From Paludibacter propionicigenes WB4 (GTDB taxonomy: Bacteria; Bacteroidota; Bacteroidia; Bacteroidales; Paludibacteraceae), in NCBI RefSeq assembly GCF_000183135.1, contig NC_014734.1, positions 1,612,001 through 1,676,000 of the forward strand: 64,000 bases of DNA, in the 5' to 3' direction. The notes beneath the pieces were generated by a model that saw only the letters and a program-made list of their open reading frames with translations, ran no database searches and was not told where the DNA came from. The position numbers and the translations under genes were made by a program. Of this stretch, positions 8,039 to 18,388 are shown in pieces (position 1 is the stretch's first letter; the number at the start of each line of letters is the position of its first letter).

Positions 8039-8572
8039 ATGCGCAAATTATCAATATTTATAGCGACGAGTTTGGATGGTTATATTGCAAAACCCAATGA
8101 TGACCTGAGTTTTTTGAAAGCGGTAGAAAAAGAAGGGGAAGATTTTGGTTATGCGGCATTCACAGCCAATGTTGACACCATTATTCTGGGCAGAAAAACA
8201 TACGATTGGGTACAACGAGAAATCGGTACTTCGCACTACGACAACGGAGGCAGAGACGTGTTTGTTATAACGAGAACTGCAAGACCCGATATTGGCCAAA
8301 CGAAATTCTATACCGGCAATTTGTCCGACTTAATACAAGAACTCAAAAGCACAGACGGGAAAGATATATACTGCGACGGTGGTGCTGAAATAGTGACTGA
8401 ACTTATGAAAAACGACCTGATCGACGAGTTTATTATTTCTGTTGCGCCAATATTTCTTGGTAATGGAACGAGACTTTTTAAAGACGGAAGACCCGAGCAA
8501 GAACTGGAGCTTGTTTATTCCAACACATTTGACACCGGACTAGCTCAACTAAAATACAGAAGAAAAAGATAA
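8039..8572 (+). CDS. RibD C-terminal-like dihydrofolate reductase-fold protein
   Basis: A 177-residue NADPH-binding reductase of the YyaP/RibD-C group. It begins RKLSIFIATSLDGYIAKPN, the characteristic first strand and loop, has IILGRKTYDWV and the nucleotide-binding stretch IYCDGGAEIVTELM, and ends ISVAPIFLGNGTRLF. These proteins resemble DHFR and riboflavin-pathway reductases but their physiological substrate is unknown. True RibD is encoded separately at 32524, so this copy is unlikely to serve riboflavin synthesis. Confidence 0.85.
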   Translation: MRKLSIFIATSLDGYIAKPNDDLSFLKAVEKEGEDFGYAAFTANVDTIILGRKTYDWVQREIGTSHYDNGGRDVFVITRTARPDIGQTKFYTGNLSDLIQELKSTDGKDIYCDGGAEIVTELMKNDLIDEFIISVAPIFLGNGTRLFKDGRPEQELELVYSNTFDTGLAQLKYRRKR

Positions 8573-8617
8573 CAAAACACTTCACTCTTAGAAATATAAA
8601 CTTTAAATTTTAAAACG

Positions 8618-9280
8618 ATGAGTAAAATAATCAAATTTGGCGAAGATGTGGAGGGATATAATGTCCCTGTTTTAAACGAACGGGAAGTACGGGCAGCCGC
8701 AGGAATCCTTTTCTTGGCAACCTTTACTTCATTGATGTTTATTCTTTTCAGAGGAAATTTTATTCCGATAAAGTATGTAATAAGCTTTTTCCTGACAGAT
8801 TTCTTGATACGGGTTTTGATAAGTCCACGATTTGCGCCCACGCTCATTCTGGCACGCCTGATTGTTCATAATCAGACACCGGAATATGTTGGTGCTGCAC
8901 AGAAAAAATTTGCATGGGTCATTGGAATTGTATTAGCAGCTACCATGTTTGTTTTCTTTATTATCCTCAACGCCTACAGTGTTATTACAGGAATTATCTG
9001 TCTTATTTGCCTTATTTTCCTGTTTTTTGAATCCGTTTTCGGAATATGCTTAGGTTGCTTGTTCTATCCGTTGTTTTTTAAAGAAAAAATCCAATTATGC
9101 CCGGGCGATGTATGCGAAGTGAAAGAAAAGCAAGATATTCAGAAAACATCGCCAGGTCAGATACTTACTTTACTCGTCTTTATTGCTTGTATGTTTCTAA
9201 CAGTCTACCTAATGAATGACAGTTTCAGTAAAAAGCCTCACGCATTGTTTGGAGACGGGAATACAGAAGAAATCAAATAA
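8618..9280 (+). CDS. DUF4395 membrane protein
   Basis: A 220-residue protein with four to five transmembrane segments (residues about 25-45, 47-63, 92-112, 115-145 and 176-194). The conserved Cys motif GICLGCLFYP lies in the third to fourth segment, and an NEREVRAAAG amphipathic start precedes the first, both typical of DUF4395. Homologues often sit beside thioredoxin or sulfur-transfer proteins, so thiol redox chemistry at the membrane is plausible but unproven. A gene remnant follows in the same frame. Confidence 0.8.
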   Translation: MSKIIKFGEDVEGYNVPVLNEREVRAAAGILFLATFTSLMFILFRGNFIPIKYVISFFLTDFLIRVLISPRFAPTLILARLIVHNQTPEYVGAAQKKFAWVIGIVLAATMFVFFIILNAYSVITGIICLICLIFLFFESVFGICLGCLFYPLFFKEKIQLCPGDVCEVKEKQDIQKTSPGQILTLLVFIACMFLTVYLMNDSFSKKPHALFGDGNTEEIK

Positions 9281-9292
9281 AAAAACGGATAA

Positions 9293-9436
9293 GATATTGC
9301 TGAATATCCTGACTCCGACAAGATATTCTTTGCCCCATCACGCGAGATTTTCAAGAAAAGTACAACGGTGAACTACTTTGAAGGAGAGGAACACGTTAAA
9401 GAAAAATGGGAGGATTTAAAACGCAAGAAACACTGA
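9293..9436 (+). pseudogene. 3' remnant of an unidentified gene
   Basis: After two stop codons (9278 and 9290) the same frame opens again for 47 codons without a start codon, reading EYPDSDKIFFAPSREIFKK and later GEEHVKEKWEDLKRKKH before a TGA at 9434. The composition is protein-like rather than random. It is best explained as the surviving C-terminus of a deleted gene; the family was not recognised. The rest of the 9281-9627 gap holds only the uvrA promoter. Confidence 0.35.
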
Positions 9437-9574
9437 ATATCATTCTTTGCCACATAATGTTTGTCTCGCGGCTGCCGTATTTAAATGCCCGAAATCAGAA
9501 AACTAACATAAAAATGAACTCAAAACATAAAAGATGTTTCGGGTTCTTTTTTATGTTTTATACGAACCATTTCA

Positions 9575-9606
9575 GTTGGATACACGTTTAGAAATTCGTA
9601 TCTTTG
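9575..9606 (+). promoter_or_regulatory. uvrA promoter (GTTG-N20-TATCTTTG)
   Basis: TATCTTTG at 9599-9606 is a perfect -7 element; GTTG at 9575-9578 is a one-mismatch -33 element with a 20-base spacer. The -7 box covers the TTG at 9604, so translation must begin later. Confidence 0.5.
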
Positions 9607-9627
9607 CAAGTTATAAAAAAAGACGCT

Positions 9628-12474
9628 TTGACAACAAATTCCGACATACAACCCGCAGACGCTTCAGAGAAAGTAGAAGTGATCGGCGCAAGGGTTCACA
9701 ACTTAAAAAACATAGATGTTTCCATCCCCCGCGACGCTTTGACCGTGATTACAGGTCTGAGTGGCAGTGGAAAATCATCGTTGGCTTTCGATACAATTTT
9801 TGCCGAAGGACAACGCCGGTATATAGAAACATTTTCTGCTTACGCGCGTAGTTTTCTGGGAAACCTGGAACGCCCCGATGTGGATAAAATCACGGGGTTA
9901 AGCCCGGTGATTTCGATAGAACAAAAAACTACCAACAAGAATCCCCGTTCCACGGTGGGTACTACCACAGAGATTTACGACTTTCTGCGTTTACTTTTCG
10001 CCCGGGCCGGTGATGCGTTTTCGTATATTACCGGCGAAAAGATGGTGAAATACTCCGAAGATCAGATTGTGGATCTCATTCTGAAAGACTACGAAGGAAG
10101 AAAAACTTTTCTGCTGGCTCCGCTGGTTCGTGGACGTAAGGGACACTACAAGGAGTTATTTGAACAAATACGAAAAAAAGGTTATCTCCATGTAAGAATA
10201 GATGGCGAAGTGCGCGAAGCCACTCACGGACTCAAACTGGACCGCTATAAAAATCACGACATAGAAGTGGTGATTGACAAGCTGTTGGTTTCGGAGAAAG
10301 ACCGCAAACGGCTGAAAGAATCGATGCAAAAAGCCATGCAACAAGGCAATGGTATCGTCATGCTGCTCGAAAAAGATCAAGAGGAAGCGCGCTATTTCAG
10401 TAAGATGCTTATGTGCCCTACAAGCGGCATTTCGTACGACGAACCTGCTCCTCACAATTTTTCGTTCAACTCACCTCATGGGGCATGTCCTAAATGTAAA
10501 GGACTGGGATTTGTCAATCAAATAGACATGGACAAAATTGTACCGGACAAAAAACTGAGCATCTACAACGGAGCCATATCACCGCTGGGCAAGCACAAAA
10601 GCACCACCATTTTCTGGCAAATAGAAGCCATACTCGAAAAATACGATTGCACGCTTAAAACCCCTGTCTCGGATATTCCGGAAGAGGCTATGGACGAAAT
10701 TATGAATGGTACGGAAGAACGGTTGCAGATAAAAAATCAATCAATCGGTACCAATTATTTTCTGACCTACGATGGAATTTTGAAATACATCGAAATGCAG
10801 GCTGAAACAGGAGCTTCGGCAACTGAGCAAAAATGGGCCAATCAGTATTCAAAATCGATAGTTTGCCCCGAATGTCACGGCGCTAAACTGAGGAAAGAGT
10901 CATTGCACTTCCGCCTGCACGACAAAAATATTGCCGAACTTGCCGCCATGGACATTGCTCAACTGTCAGCATGGCTGGGCGATGTGGAGCAATATCTGTC
11001 GGACAAACAAAAAACCATAGCGGTAGAGATTCTGAAAGAAATCCGCACACGTCTACAGTTTCTGTTGGATGTAGGGCTTAATTATCTTTCGCTCAACCGC
11101 AGTTCTCAGTCGCTTTCGGGAGGCGAGAGCCAGCGAATCAGATTGGCAACCCAAATCGGATCGCAACTGGTAAACGTTCTGTATATTCTGGATGAACCCA
11201 GCATCGGGTTGCACCAGCGCGATAATCAACGATTGATACGATCGCTAAAGCAACTTCGCGATACAGGAAACTCCGTTATCGTGGTAGAACACGATAAAGA
11301 CATGATGATGGCAGCCGATTATGTGGTGGATTTGGGTCCTCACGCCGGTCGACTGGGTGGTGAAGTGGTATTCGCCGGTACCCCAACGGAGATGCTACAG
11401 GCCGACACACTCACATCGGCTTATCTGAATGGTAAGAAACAAATAGAAATACCGCAGGAACTCCGCAAAGGAAACGGACATAGTATCAGCATCAAAGGTG
11501 CACGGGGCAACAATTTAAAGAATATCGATGTGACCTTCCCACTCGGAAAAATGATATGCGTTACTGGTGTATCGGGCAGCGGAAAGTCAACACTGATAAA
11601 TGAAACGCTTCAACCCATCCTGAGTCAGCATTTTTACCGTTCGTTACAAGATCCATTGCCCTATGACAGTATAGATGGGCTGGAACACATAGACAAAGTG
11701 GTGGAAGTAGATCAGTCGCCGATTGGTCGTACTCCCCGCTCTAATCCTGCAACATACACGGGAGTTTTTTCGGATATCCGTAATGTATTCGTAACCTTGC
11801 CCGAAGCAAAAATACGGGGTTATAAGCCCGGACGTTTCTCATTCAATACTGCCGGAGGCCGATGTGAAGTCTGCGGGGGCAATGGCTATAAAACCATAGA
11901 AATGAATTTCTTGCCCGATGTGTATGTGCCCTGCGAGAGTTGCGATGGTAAACGCTACAACCGCGAAACACTCGAAGTGAGATTCAAAGGAAAATCCATT
12001 GCCGATGTATTGAACATGACAATCAATCAGGCCGTTGAGTTTTTCGAAAACCAGCCTTCTATCCTGAACAAAATAAAGACATTGCAGGATGTGGGACTAG
12101 GGTATATTAAACTAGGACAATCGAGCACTACGCTTTCTGGCGGTGAGAGTCAGCGTGTAAAACTGGCTACCGAGCTATCCAAACGCGACACGGGTAAAAC
12201 GCTTTATATACTCGATGAACCGACTACCGGACTGCACTTTGAAGACATACGAGTGCTGCTTGGAGTGCTGAATCGTCTTGTAAATAAAGGAAATACGGTC
12301 ATCATTATCGAACATAACATGGACGTGATAAAAGTGGCTGACCACATTATTGACATTGGCCCCGAAGGTGGCGCAGCGGGTGGAAACGTTATTTGCACCG
12401 GCACACCGCAACAAGTGGCAAACAACACAACGAGCGAAACTGGAAGGTTTTTGAAACTGGAACTCAACCTTTAA
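9628..12474 (+). CDS. uvrA: UvrA, excinuclease ABC subunit A
   Basis: The DNA-damage recognition ATPase of nucleotide excision repair; it loads UvrB at lesions. Two ABC ATPase units are visible: Walker [10 protein letters not shown] and [12 protein letters not shown] signatures [12 protein letters not shown] and [12 protein letters not shown], and Walker [13 protein letters not shown] and [12 protein letters not shown]. Zinc-binding CxxC pairs are present ([26 protein letters not shown] with CESCDGKRY). No ATG lies before the conserved [12 protein letters not shown]. The TTG at 9604 overlaps the promoter -7 box, so the TTG at 9628 ([13 protein letters not shown]) is chosen; this would give a leader of about 15 bases. 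About 948 residues, normal for the family. Confidence 0.96.
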   Translation: MTTNSDIQPADASEKVEVIGARVHNLKNIDVSIPRDALTVITGLSGSGKSSLAFDTIFAEGQRRYIETFSAYARSFLGNLERPDVDKITGLSPVISIEQKTTNKNPRSTVGTTTEIYDFLRLLFARAGDAFSYITGEKMVKYSEDQIVDLILKDYEGRKTFLLAPLVRGRKGHYKELFEQIRKKGYLHVRIDGEVREATHGLKLDRYKNHDIEVVIDKLLVSEKDRKRLKESMQKAMQQGNGIVMLLEKDQEEARYFSKMLMCPTSGISYDEPAPHNFSFNSPHGACPKCKGLGFVNQIDMDKIVPDKKLSIYNGAISPLGKHKSTTIFWQIEAILEKYDCTLKTPVSDIPEEAMDEIMNGTEERLQIKNQSIGTNYFLTYDGILKYIEMQAETGASATEQKWANQYSKSIVCPECHGAKLRKESLHFRLHDKNIAELAAMDIAQLSAWLGDVEQYLSDKQKTIAVEILKEIRTRLQFLLDVGLNYLSLNRSSQSLSGGESQRIRLATQIGSQLVNVLYILDEPSIGLHQRDNQRLIRSLKQLRDTGNSVIVVEHDKDMMMAADYVVDLGPHAGRLGGEVVFAGTPTEMLQADTLTSAYLNGKKQIEIPQELRKGNGHSISIKGARGNNLKNIDVTFPLGKMICVTGVSGSGKSTLINETLQPILSQHFYRSLQDPLPYDSIDGLEHIDKVVEVDQSPIGRTPRSNPATYTGVFSDIRNVFVTLPEAKIRGYKPGRFSFNTAGGRCEVCGGNGYKTIEMNFLPDVYVPCESCDGKRYNRETLEVRFKGKSIADVLNMTINQAVEFFENQPSILNKIKTLQDVGLGYIKLGQSSTTLSGGESQRVKLATELSKRDTGKTLYILDEPTTGLHFEDIRVLLGVLNRLVNKGNTVIIIEHNMDVIKVADHIIDIGPEGGAAGGNVICTGTPQQVANNTTSETGRFLKLELNL

Positions 12475-12478
12475 TATT

Positions 12479-12534
12479 TCACGCGAAGTCGCCAAAAAGA
12501 AATCTTTGCGACTCAGCGCCTTTGCGAGAGATTA
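12479..12534. repeat. CTTTGCG-type dispersed intergenic repeat
   Basis: The spacer after uvrA reads CACGCGAAGTCGCC, then AATCTTTGCGACTCAGCGCC and TTTGCGAGAG, a pattern of CTTTGCG/CTCAGCG/TTTGCG steps that I recognise as a widespread spacer element in Bacteroidota genomes. Only one copy occurs in this window. Confidence 0.4.
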
Positions 12535-12565
12535 TTTCAATTATTCCAAAAATAAACTACTTTTG
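12535..12565 (+). promoter_or_regulatory. hisB promoter (TTTC-N19-TACTTTTG)
   Basis: A perfect -7 element TACTTTTG at 12558-12565, with a one-mismatch -33 element TTTC at 12535-12538 at the standard 19-base spacing. The hisB ATG follows 21 bases after the -7 box. Confidence 0.5.
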
Positions 12566-12586
12566 TACTGTAAAAAATTGTAAGTC

Positions 12587-13720
12587 ATGTCGGAAACAAT
12601 CAAAAAGAAAGTCCTTTTCATCGACAGAGATGGAACCATTATCATAGAACCACCTGTAACATTTCAGGTAGACACATTGGAGCAAATGGAATTTCTGCCT
12701 GAAGTTCTGCGTAATCTTCATTTTATCCGGCACAAACTGGACTTTGAGTGGGCATTGGTCACCAATCAGGATGGACTTGGAACACCTGTTTATCCGCAGG
12801 AAAATTTTGATATTATCCAGTCTAAATTTCTACAGACACTCGAAAACGAAGGCATTACGTTCGACAAAATATTTATCGACAAATCATTCCCCGAAGACAA
12901 CCTGCCTACCCGGAAGCCAGGAACAGCCATGCTAACCGAATATTTTTCGGAAACGTATGATCTGAACGGTTCGTTTGTAATAGGCGACAGGGTAACCGAT
13001 GTAGAACTGGCTAAAAACCTTGGTTGCAAAGCCATCTTTATCAGTAATGATACCGAAACTTTGAAACAGAAAAACCTGACGGAATACTGCGCGCTGCAAA
13101 CCACCAACTGGAATAAAATCACTGAATTTCTTTTTGCCGGAGAGCGAACTGCCACCATAAAACGCACCACCAAAGAAACAGACATTCTGATTGAACTGAA
13201 CCTTGATGGATCGGGCAAATGCAGCATTGATACCGGTCTGAAGTTCTTCGATCATATGTTGGAACAGATTGGAAAACACTCCGGTTCTGATTTGACAATC
13301 AATGTAAAAGGCGACCTTGAAGTGGATGAACATCACACCATCGAAGATACTGCCATAGCGCTGGGTGAGGCTTTTGCGAAAGCATTGGGCAACAAACGCG
13401 GCATAGAGCGTTATGGATTTTATTTACCCATGGACGACTGTCTGTGCTCTGTTGCACTGGACTTTGGCGGTAGAGCATGGTTGGTGTACGACGCTGAATT
13501 TAAACGGGAATATGTGGGCGATTTGCCTACTGAAATGATACTACACTTCTTTAAATCATTCAGCGATGCTGCCAAAATGAACCTGAACATTAAAGCCGAA
13601 GGCGATAATGAGCATCACAAAATCGAAGGCATTTTCAAAGCATTGGCAAAATCGATCAAGATGGCTGTGAAACGAGACATCTATCAATTTGAATTGCCCA
13701 GCACCAAAGGACTTCTATAA
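12587..13720 (+). CDS. hisB: HisB, bifunctional histidinol-phosphatase / imidazoleglycerol-phosphate dehydratase
   Basis: Catalyses two steps of histidine synthesis. Residues 1-170 form a HAD phosphatase with the nucleophile motif FIDRDGTII (Asp13, Asp15), [10 protein letters not shown] and [16 protein letters not shown]. Residues about 185-377 form the Mn-dependent dehydratase with its duplicated metal-binding pairs DEHHTIED and NEHHKIEG and the motif [10 protein letters not shown]. Length 377 residues, as in other fused HisB proteins. No other his gene is adjacent, so the pathway is scattered or split in this genome. It has its own promoter. Confidence 0.96.
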   Translation: MSETIKKKVLFIDRDGTIIIEPPVTFQVDTLEQMEFLPEVLRNLHFIRHKLDFEWALVTNQDGLGTPVYPQENFDIIQSKFLQTLENEGITFDKIFIDKSFPEDNLPTRKPGTAMLTEYFSETYDLNGSFVIGDRVTDVELAKNLGCKAIFISNDTETLKQKNLTEYCALQTTNWNKITEFLFAGERTATIKRTTKETDILIELNLDGSGKCSIDTGLKFFDHMLEQIGKHSGSDLTINVKGDLEVDEHHTIEDTAIALGEAFAKALGNKRGIERYGFYLPMDDCLCSVALDFGGRAWLVYDAEFKREYVGDLPTEMILHFFKSFSDAAKMNLNIKAEGDNEHHKIEGIFKALAKSIKMAVKRDIYQFELPSTKGLL

Positions 13721-13750
13721 TTTACGATTTATTCATTTACGATTGAAAAC

Positions 13751-15358
13751 ATGTTTTCATCCCGAAATATCATTTACTCTTTTATTCTTTTGCTGGCAAG
13801 TCTGAACCTTTCAGCACAACCAGCCACCAGCGAACGTCCACGATTGGTAGTCGGTATCATGGTGGACGGACTGCAACAAAAACATCTGGATTTGCTCTGG
13901 AATTATTTAGACCCCAACGGATTTAAGAAAATAATTACCAGTGGAGCAAATTTTAGAAATGTATCGTACAATATCGTTTCGGCGGGTAATGCTTCGGATA
14001 TTGCAACTGTAATGACCGGAACCACCCCTTATTATAACGGTATAGTTGGGAATAGCTACTATCACCGATCCTTGGACGATATTGAATCGATTATACAGGA
14101 CGACAATCAGGTTGGGATCGGTACCAGTCAAAACCTGTCTGCACACAAACTGCTCTCGAGCACCGTAGGCGATGAGCTCATGTTGGCCTACCCAAACAAA
14201 TCAAAATGTTATGCAGTAGCCATAGGCCCGGAAGAAGCTATTATGCTGGGCGGACATACAGCTAAAAGTGTAACATGGATTGATGATGCAAGTATGAAAT
14301 GGGTGACCACCGGATACTACGCCGATGGACTATCGCACTGGGCTGACGAAATGAATGTCAATGGCGTTTTTCAAAACTACACTGCACGCACCTGGGGTCC
14401 TTTGTTCAACATAAACACGTATTTATCAAAGCCAGAAAAAGAAGATAAAAAATGGGGATTTTTTTACGACCCAACAACAAAAAAGGCAAAAAATTCGCAA
14501 GCATCTATCATCAAAACCACACCTTCGGCTAATGGTCTGGTGGCTGAACTGGGAATGAAAATTCTGGAACAGGAAAATCTGGGAAATGATATTTACCCCG
14601 ATATGCTGTTGCTACAATTTACAGTCAGAACGCCTTTTGAGAAATCTACGGCACTCAATTCTGCTGAAAAAGAAGATATGTACTTTAGGCTCGATAAAGA
14701 AATCCAAAGCATTCTTCAAAAGATCAATGAAAAAACCGGGTTGGATAAAACTCTTGTTTTTCTGTTTGGAAATCAAACCGGCGTACACTCGCCCACCGAG
14801 CTGGGAGAAAACAAAATTCCGGCAGGGTATTTCAATGCCGACCGCTCCATAGCTTTGTTGAGCAGCTACCTGATAGCTGTTTACGGTCCGGAAAAATGGA
14901 TTTCGGGATATTACGGAAAAAATATTTTCCTGAACAAAGAAAAGATTATATCCAAGAAACTAAATCTGAACGATTTTCAAAAAACCGTTGCTGAATTTAT
15001 GCTCGAATTTGAAGGAATAAAAGCGGCATTCCCTTCGTCGCAAATACTGAATTTTGGAGGTAATAAAGACTCAGAAATGGCCAGACTACAGAATTCCACA
15101 AACAAAATAAGCGTTGGCGATGTAATTTTCACGCTTTTGCCCGGATGGATTGAGGTTGATAATAAGAATAACCCGATTGGTGAGTCGAATGCCATTGTTT
15201 CATACACTCCGTTGTATTTCTATGGTTGGAAAATAAAACCGCAAAACATTTCAACTTCGTATCAAACGATTGACATTGCGCCTACCATTTCCCGAATACT
15301 GGACATACCGATGCCGAATGCCTGTATAGGTAAACCCATTATTGAAGTTACTCCATAA
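13751..15358 (+). CDS. Alkaline-phosphatase-superfamily protein with degenerate metal sites
   Basis: A 535-residue exported protein (signal peptide MFSSRNIIYSFILLLASLNL, then SAQ). The superfamily fold is supported by RPRLVVGIMVDGLQQ (first metal Asp), GFKKIITSGANFRN, VMTGTTPYYNGIVGN and the C-terminal IDIAPTISRILDI. However the usual GHA(S/T) nucleophile region reads AGNASDIATVMTGTTP. The DH motif normally found in TADHG is replaced by FLFGNQTGVHSP, and the late metal His is missing in ESNAIVSYTPLYFYGW. Similar degenerate relatives occur in Bacteroides, so this is a family trait rather than a sequencing fault. A non-catalytic or altered role is inferred. Confidence 0.75.
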   Translation: MFSSRNIIYSFILLLASLNLSAQPATSERPRLVVGIMVDGLQQKHLDLLWNYLDPNGFKKIITSGANFRNVSYNIVSAGNASDIATVMTGTTPYYNGIVGNSYYHRSLDDIESIIQDDNQVGIGTSQNLSAHKLLSSTVGDELMLAYPNKSKCYAVAIGPEEAIMLGGHTAKSVTWIDDASMKWVTTGYYADGLSHWADEMNVNGVFQNYTARTWGPLFNINTYLSKPEKEDKKWGFFYDPTTKKAKNSQASIIKTTPSANGLVAELGMKILEQENLGNDIYPDMLLLQFTVRTPFEKSTALNSAEKEDMYFRLDKEIQSILQKINEKTGLDKTLVFLFGNQTGVHSPTELGENKIPAGYFNADRSIALLSSYLIAVYGPEKWISGYYGKNIFLNKEKIISKKLNLNDFQKTVAEFMLEFEGIKAAFPSSQILNFGGNKDSEMARLQNSTNKISVGDVIFTLLPGWIEVDNKNNPIGESNAIVSYTPLYFYGWKIKPQNISTSYQTIDIAPTISRILDIPMPNACIGKPIIEVTP

Positions 15359-15390
15359 ATCGGGCTTTAGCAGAAGAAGCGCTAAAAAAA

Positions 15391-16623
15391 ATGAAATCAA
15401 ATACAGAAAATAAAATAATCCAACATATGGAACAAGGGAAACCTCAATACAATTTTAATGAAGTTATAGACAGGCACGATACAAATGCCATAAAATTAGA
15501 ACGTTGTAAAGCATTGTTCGGTACCGAAGATGTTCTGCCTCTGTGGGTTGCCGATATGGACTTCAAAACTCCCGACTTTATCATTAAAGCCATTCAACAA
15601 CGGTTGGAACACCCAATTCTGGGCTACACTATGTTGCCCAAGGAATTTTATTCGTCAACAAGTAAATGGATTAAAGATCACCACGACTGGGATGTGCACC
15701 GCGAGTGGTTAGGCTTTCTGCCCGGTATTGTTCCCGGATTGTCGTTTGCCGTTCAGGCACTCACCAGCCCCGGTGACGAGATCATCGTTCAGCCACCTGT
15801 ATATTATCCATTTTTTCACGTAATAGAAAAGAATCACCGCGTGTTGGTTACAAATCCGCTAAAAGAAGAAGCCGGTAGATTTGTAATGGATTTTGAAGAT
15901 TTGGAACAAAAATTCACGGCGAAAACTAAACTTTTCATTCTTTGCAATCCCCATAATCCGGGAGGAAGAGTATGGAGCAAAGAGGAACTAAAGCAGTTTG
16001 CCTATATCTGCGAAAAGCATCAGGTTACCATCATATCCGACGAAATTCATGCTGATATGGTATTGCCCGGCAGCAACTGCATGCATACACCGCTAGCAAC
16101 TGTTTCGGCCTGGAGCGAGCAGAACACCGTAACATTTATGGCTCCAACCAAAGTTTTTAATATGCCCGGAATTATCAGCTCGGCTTATATCGTTCCAAAC
16201 AGCGAGCTGCGTCAACGCTTTGCTCTATTCCTTGAAGCTTCTGAAATGAACGGCGGCAACATGTTTGCCGGCATAACAGCCATGGCTGCTTACGAAAATG
16301 GTGAAGAATGGCGTAAACAAATGTTGGATTATGTACAAGGCAATATAGAATATCTGGCGGATTTTCTGAAGAACAATATCCCACAAATCAATCCTATGAT
16401 ACCGGAAGCATCGTTCCTGGTATGGCTCGACTGTGAAGCACTGGGCATGGAAACAGACGAATTACACAAATTCTTTTCGCTGAAGGCCGGACTGGGGCTC
16501 AATAAAGGAACCATTTTTGGAACAGGCGGCGAGTACCACCTGAGACTGAATGTGGCCTGTCCGCGCAGTATATTGGAACAAGCTATGAAACAATTACAAC
16601 AAGCAGTGAACAGTAAACAATGA
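15391..16623 (+). CDS. PatB/MalY-type PLP aminotransferase or C-S lyase
   Basis: A 410-residue fold-type I PLP enzyme of the MalY/PatB group (cystathionine beta-lyase-like). Characteristic motifs are LPLWVADMDFKTP near the N-terminus, LGYTMLP, LCNPHNPGGRVWS, ISDEIHADMVLPG and the PLP-lysine segment FMAPTKVFNMPGI; the substrate carboxylate Arg is in EYHLRLNVACP. Family members cleave C-S bonds of cystathionine or cysteine conjugates, and some modulate transcription. The ATG at 15391 is used; a second ATG at 15427 (MEQGKPQYNF) is possible. Confidence 0.88.
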   Translation: MKSNTENKIIQHMEQGKPQYNFNEVIDRHDTNAIKLERCKALFGTEDVLPLWVADMDFKTPDFIIKAIQQRLEHPILGYTMLPKEFYSSTSKWIKDHHDWDVHREWLGFLPGIVPGLSFAVQALTSPGDEIIVQPPVYYPFFHVIEKNHRVLVTNPLKEEAGRFVMDFEDLEQKFTAKTKLFILCNPHNPGGRVWSKEELKQFAYICEKHQVTIISDEIHADMVLPGSNCMHTPLATVSAWSEQNTVTFMAPTKVFNMPGIISSAYIVPNSELRQRFALFLEASEMNGGNMFAGITAMAAYENGEEWRKQMLDYVQGNIEYLADFLKNNIPQINPMIPEASFLVWLDCEALGMETDELHKFFSLKAGLGLNKGTIFGTGGEYHLRLNVACPRSILEQAMKQLQQAVNSKQ

Positions 16624-16755
16624 TCAGTGATTAGTGATTAGTGATCAATAAACAAGAAAATAAAGAAAATCGAGAACTAAAACCGTTAAGGTGAAACTGA
16701 AAACTGTTGAAGCGTAGCTCATCACTGTTTACTATTCACTGCTAACTGAAATCTT

Positions 16756-17418
16756 ATGGACGTAAAAATTGAACAGTCGTGGAATCAAGCGCTCCAGTCG
16801 GAATTTGACAAGGAATATTTTGCAAAGCTCACTGAATTTGTCCGCAATGAATATAAATCGAGGTTGACTTTTCCACCAGCCGGGCTTATTTTCAATGCCT
16901 TTGATCAGTGTCCTTTCGACGACGTCAAAGTGGTTATTATCGGTCAGGATCCGTATCACGGCGATGGGCAGGCGCATGGTTTATGCTTCTCTGTAAACGA
17001 TGGCGTAGCTTTTCCTCCATCACTACTCAACATATTCAAGGAGATAGAGCGCGATCTGGGAAAACCGACACCCGCAAGTGGAAATCTTACCCGTTGGGCA
17101 CAACAGGGTGTACTGCTTCTCAACGCTACCCTGACCGTTCAAGCGCACATGGCCGGTTCGCACCAGAATCGTGGTTGGGAAACATTTACCGATGCTGTTA
17201 TCCACACACTTGCCAACAAAAAAGATCATCTGGTATTTATGCTTTGGGGATCGTATGCTCAGAAAAAAGGTGCTTTTATTGATACTAACCGACATCTGGT
17301 GCTAAAATCCGTACACCCTTCTCCCCTGTCTGCCTATCGCGGGTTTATTGGGAACAATCATTTTTCACTCACCAATCAGTATTTGCAAAAAAATGGTTTG
17401 CCGGAGATCAACTGGTAA
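16756..17418 (+). CDS. ung: Uracil-DNA glycosylase, family 1
   Basis: Removes uracil from DNA as the first step of base excision repair. The water-activating motif GQDPYHG is at residues 63-69 (catalytic Asp65), [12 protein letters not shown] follows, LLLNATLTV forms the uracil pocket and the DNA-intercalation loop [11 protein letters not shown] is near residue 190. 220 residues, standard length. The preceding 130-base spacer (16624-16755) contains short TTAGTGATTAGTGATCA-type tandem repeats. Confidence 0.97.
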   Translation: MDVKIEQSWNQALQSEFDKEYFAKLTEFVRNEYKSRLTFPPAGLIFNAFDQCPFDDVKVVIIGQDPYHGDGQAHGLCFSVNDGVAFPPSLLNIFKEIERDLGKPTPASGNLTRWAQQGVLLLNATLTVQAHMAGSHQNRGWETFTDAVIHTLANKKDHLVFMLWGSYAQKKGAFIDTNRHLVLKSVHPSPLSAYRGFIGNNHFSLTNQYLQKNGLPEINW

Positions 17419-17589
17419 ATAGAGGCTGTTTCAAATAGTTACAAGTAAAATAATTCCGAATCACAAGACTGTTTATTTGAATTTTGCTTTCGAAAACAAA
17501 TCACTCAATATTTATTGCTTACTTATATCCTTACAAATCACTAATTTTGTAGCGTCAATAAAACAGTACACACAAACAAGGAGAAAATA

Positions 17590-18384
17590 ATGGAGAATGC
17601 AACCAAATCCCCCAAAAATATAAAAGCCACCGAAGTTGCCGAATTTATCCTTGATGCAGGCGTTTTTCTGATGGCCTCCGGAGCCCATTCGGGAAGGGTG
17701 TGGCGCAATTGCAGGCGCATTGCAGAGCATTGGGGCTATCGTATGAATTTTAATCCTACATTTACCGGCATACTGGTAAGCGTGTGGAACGATAAAGACA
17801 GAGAAAATGCAGTCACCCGCTACAAAACAGCACCACCAAACAGCGTTCATTTAGAGACGCTGACAGAAATCAGTCATCTTTCGTGGAAGATAGCTGACGG
17901 CGAAATTGAATACGCAGACGCAAGCCGTGAACTGGAAGCAATTAAACATAAAGCGCATTATCCTTTCTGGTTGATAGCACTCGCTGTGGGCATATCGTGC
18001 GGATGCCTTTGCACATTGGCAGGCGGAAGTCCGGTGGATGCAGCATTGGCTTTTTGCGGAGCTTCGGTGGGTTCAGTGGCGCGGTATTTTATCCTAAAAA
18101 AGCAATTCAATCAGTTTTTGTCAATCATTATAGCTTCGGCTATTACCACTCTCATTGCCGGTGCCGATACCATCTTTGGTCTGGGGAGGGCTCCTGAAAT
18201 GACGTTGGCTACCTCTGTATTGTATCTTATCCCGGGCGTCCCGCTTATCAACAGTGTGATCGACCTGCTGGAAGGTTATTTTTCAGCATCCATCGCCCGC
18301 TCACTTTTTGCCGCATCCATAATATCGTGCATTGCAGTGGGAATGACCCTAAGTATTATGTTGTTGGGAATAAATAATTTTTAA
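17590..18384 (+). CDS. Threonine/serine exporter, ThrE N-terminal half
   Basis: A 264-residue subunit of a split ThrE-type exporter, matching the DUF1212 half. Residues 20-130 are a soluble domain with the typical start EFILDAGVFLMASGAHSGRV; the remainder has about five membrane segments, including CGCLCTLAGGSPVDAALAF and a helix ending GVPLINSVIDLLEG. The partner half starts 4 bases downstream, so the two are translationally linked. A -7 box TAATTTTG at 17542-17549 precedes it without a clear -33. Substrate assignment follows the characterised Corynebacterium ThrE family. Confidence 0.88.
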   Translation: MENATKSPKNIKATEVAEFILDAGVFLMASGAHSGRVWRNCRRIAEHWGYRMNFNPTFTGILVSVWNDKDRENAVTRYKTAPPNSVHLETLTEISHLSWKIADGEIEYADASRELEAIKHKAHYPFWLIALAVGISCGCLCTLAGGSPVDAALAFCGASVGSVARYFILKKQFNQFLSIIIASAITTLIAGADTIFGLGRAPEMTLATSVLYLIPGVPLINSVIDLLEGYFSASIARSLFAASIISCIAVGMTLSIMLLGINNF

Positions 18385-18388
18385 AATC

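Noticed and set aside
9406-9591. Small plus-strand protein before uvrA
   Set aside because: It overlaps the gene remnant in another frame and runs into the uvrA promoter; no family features.
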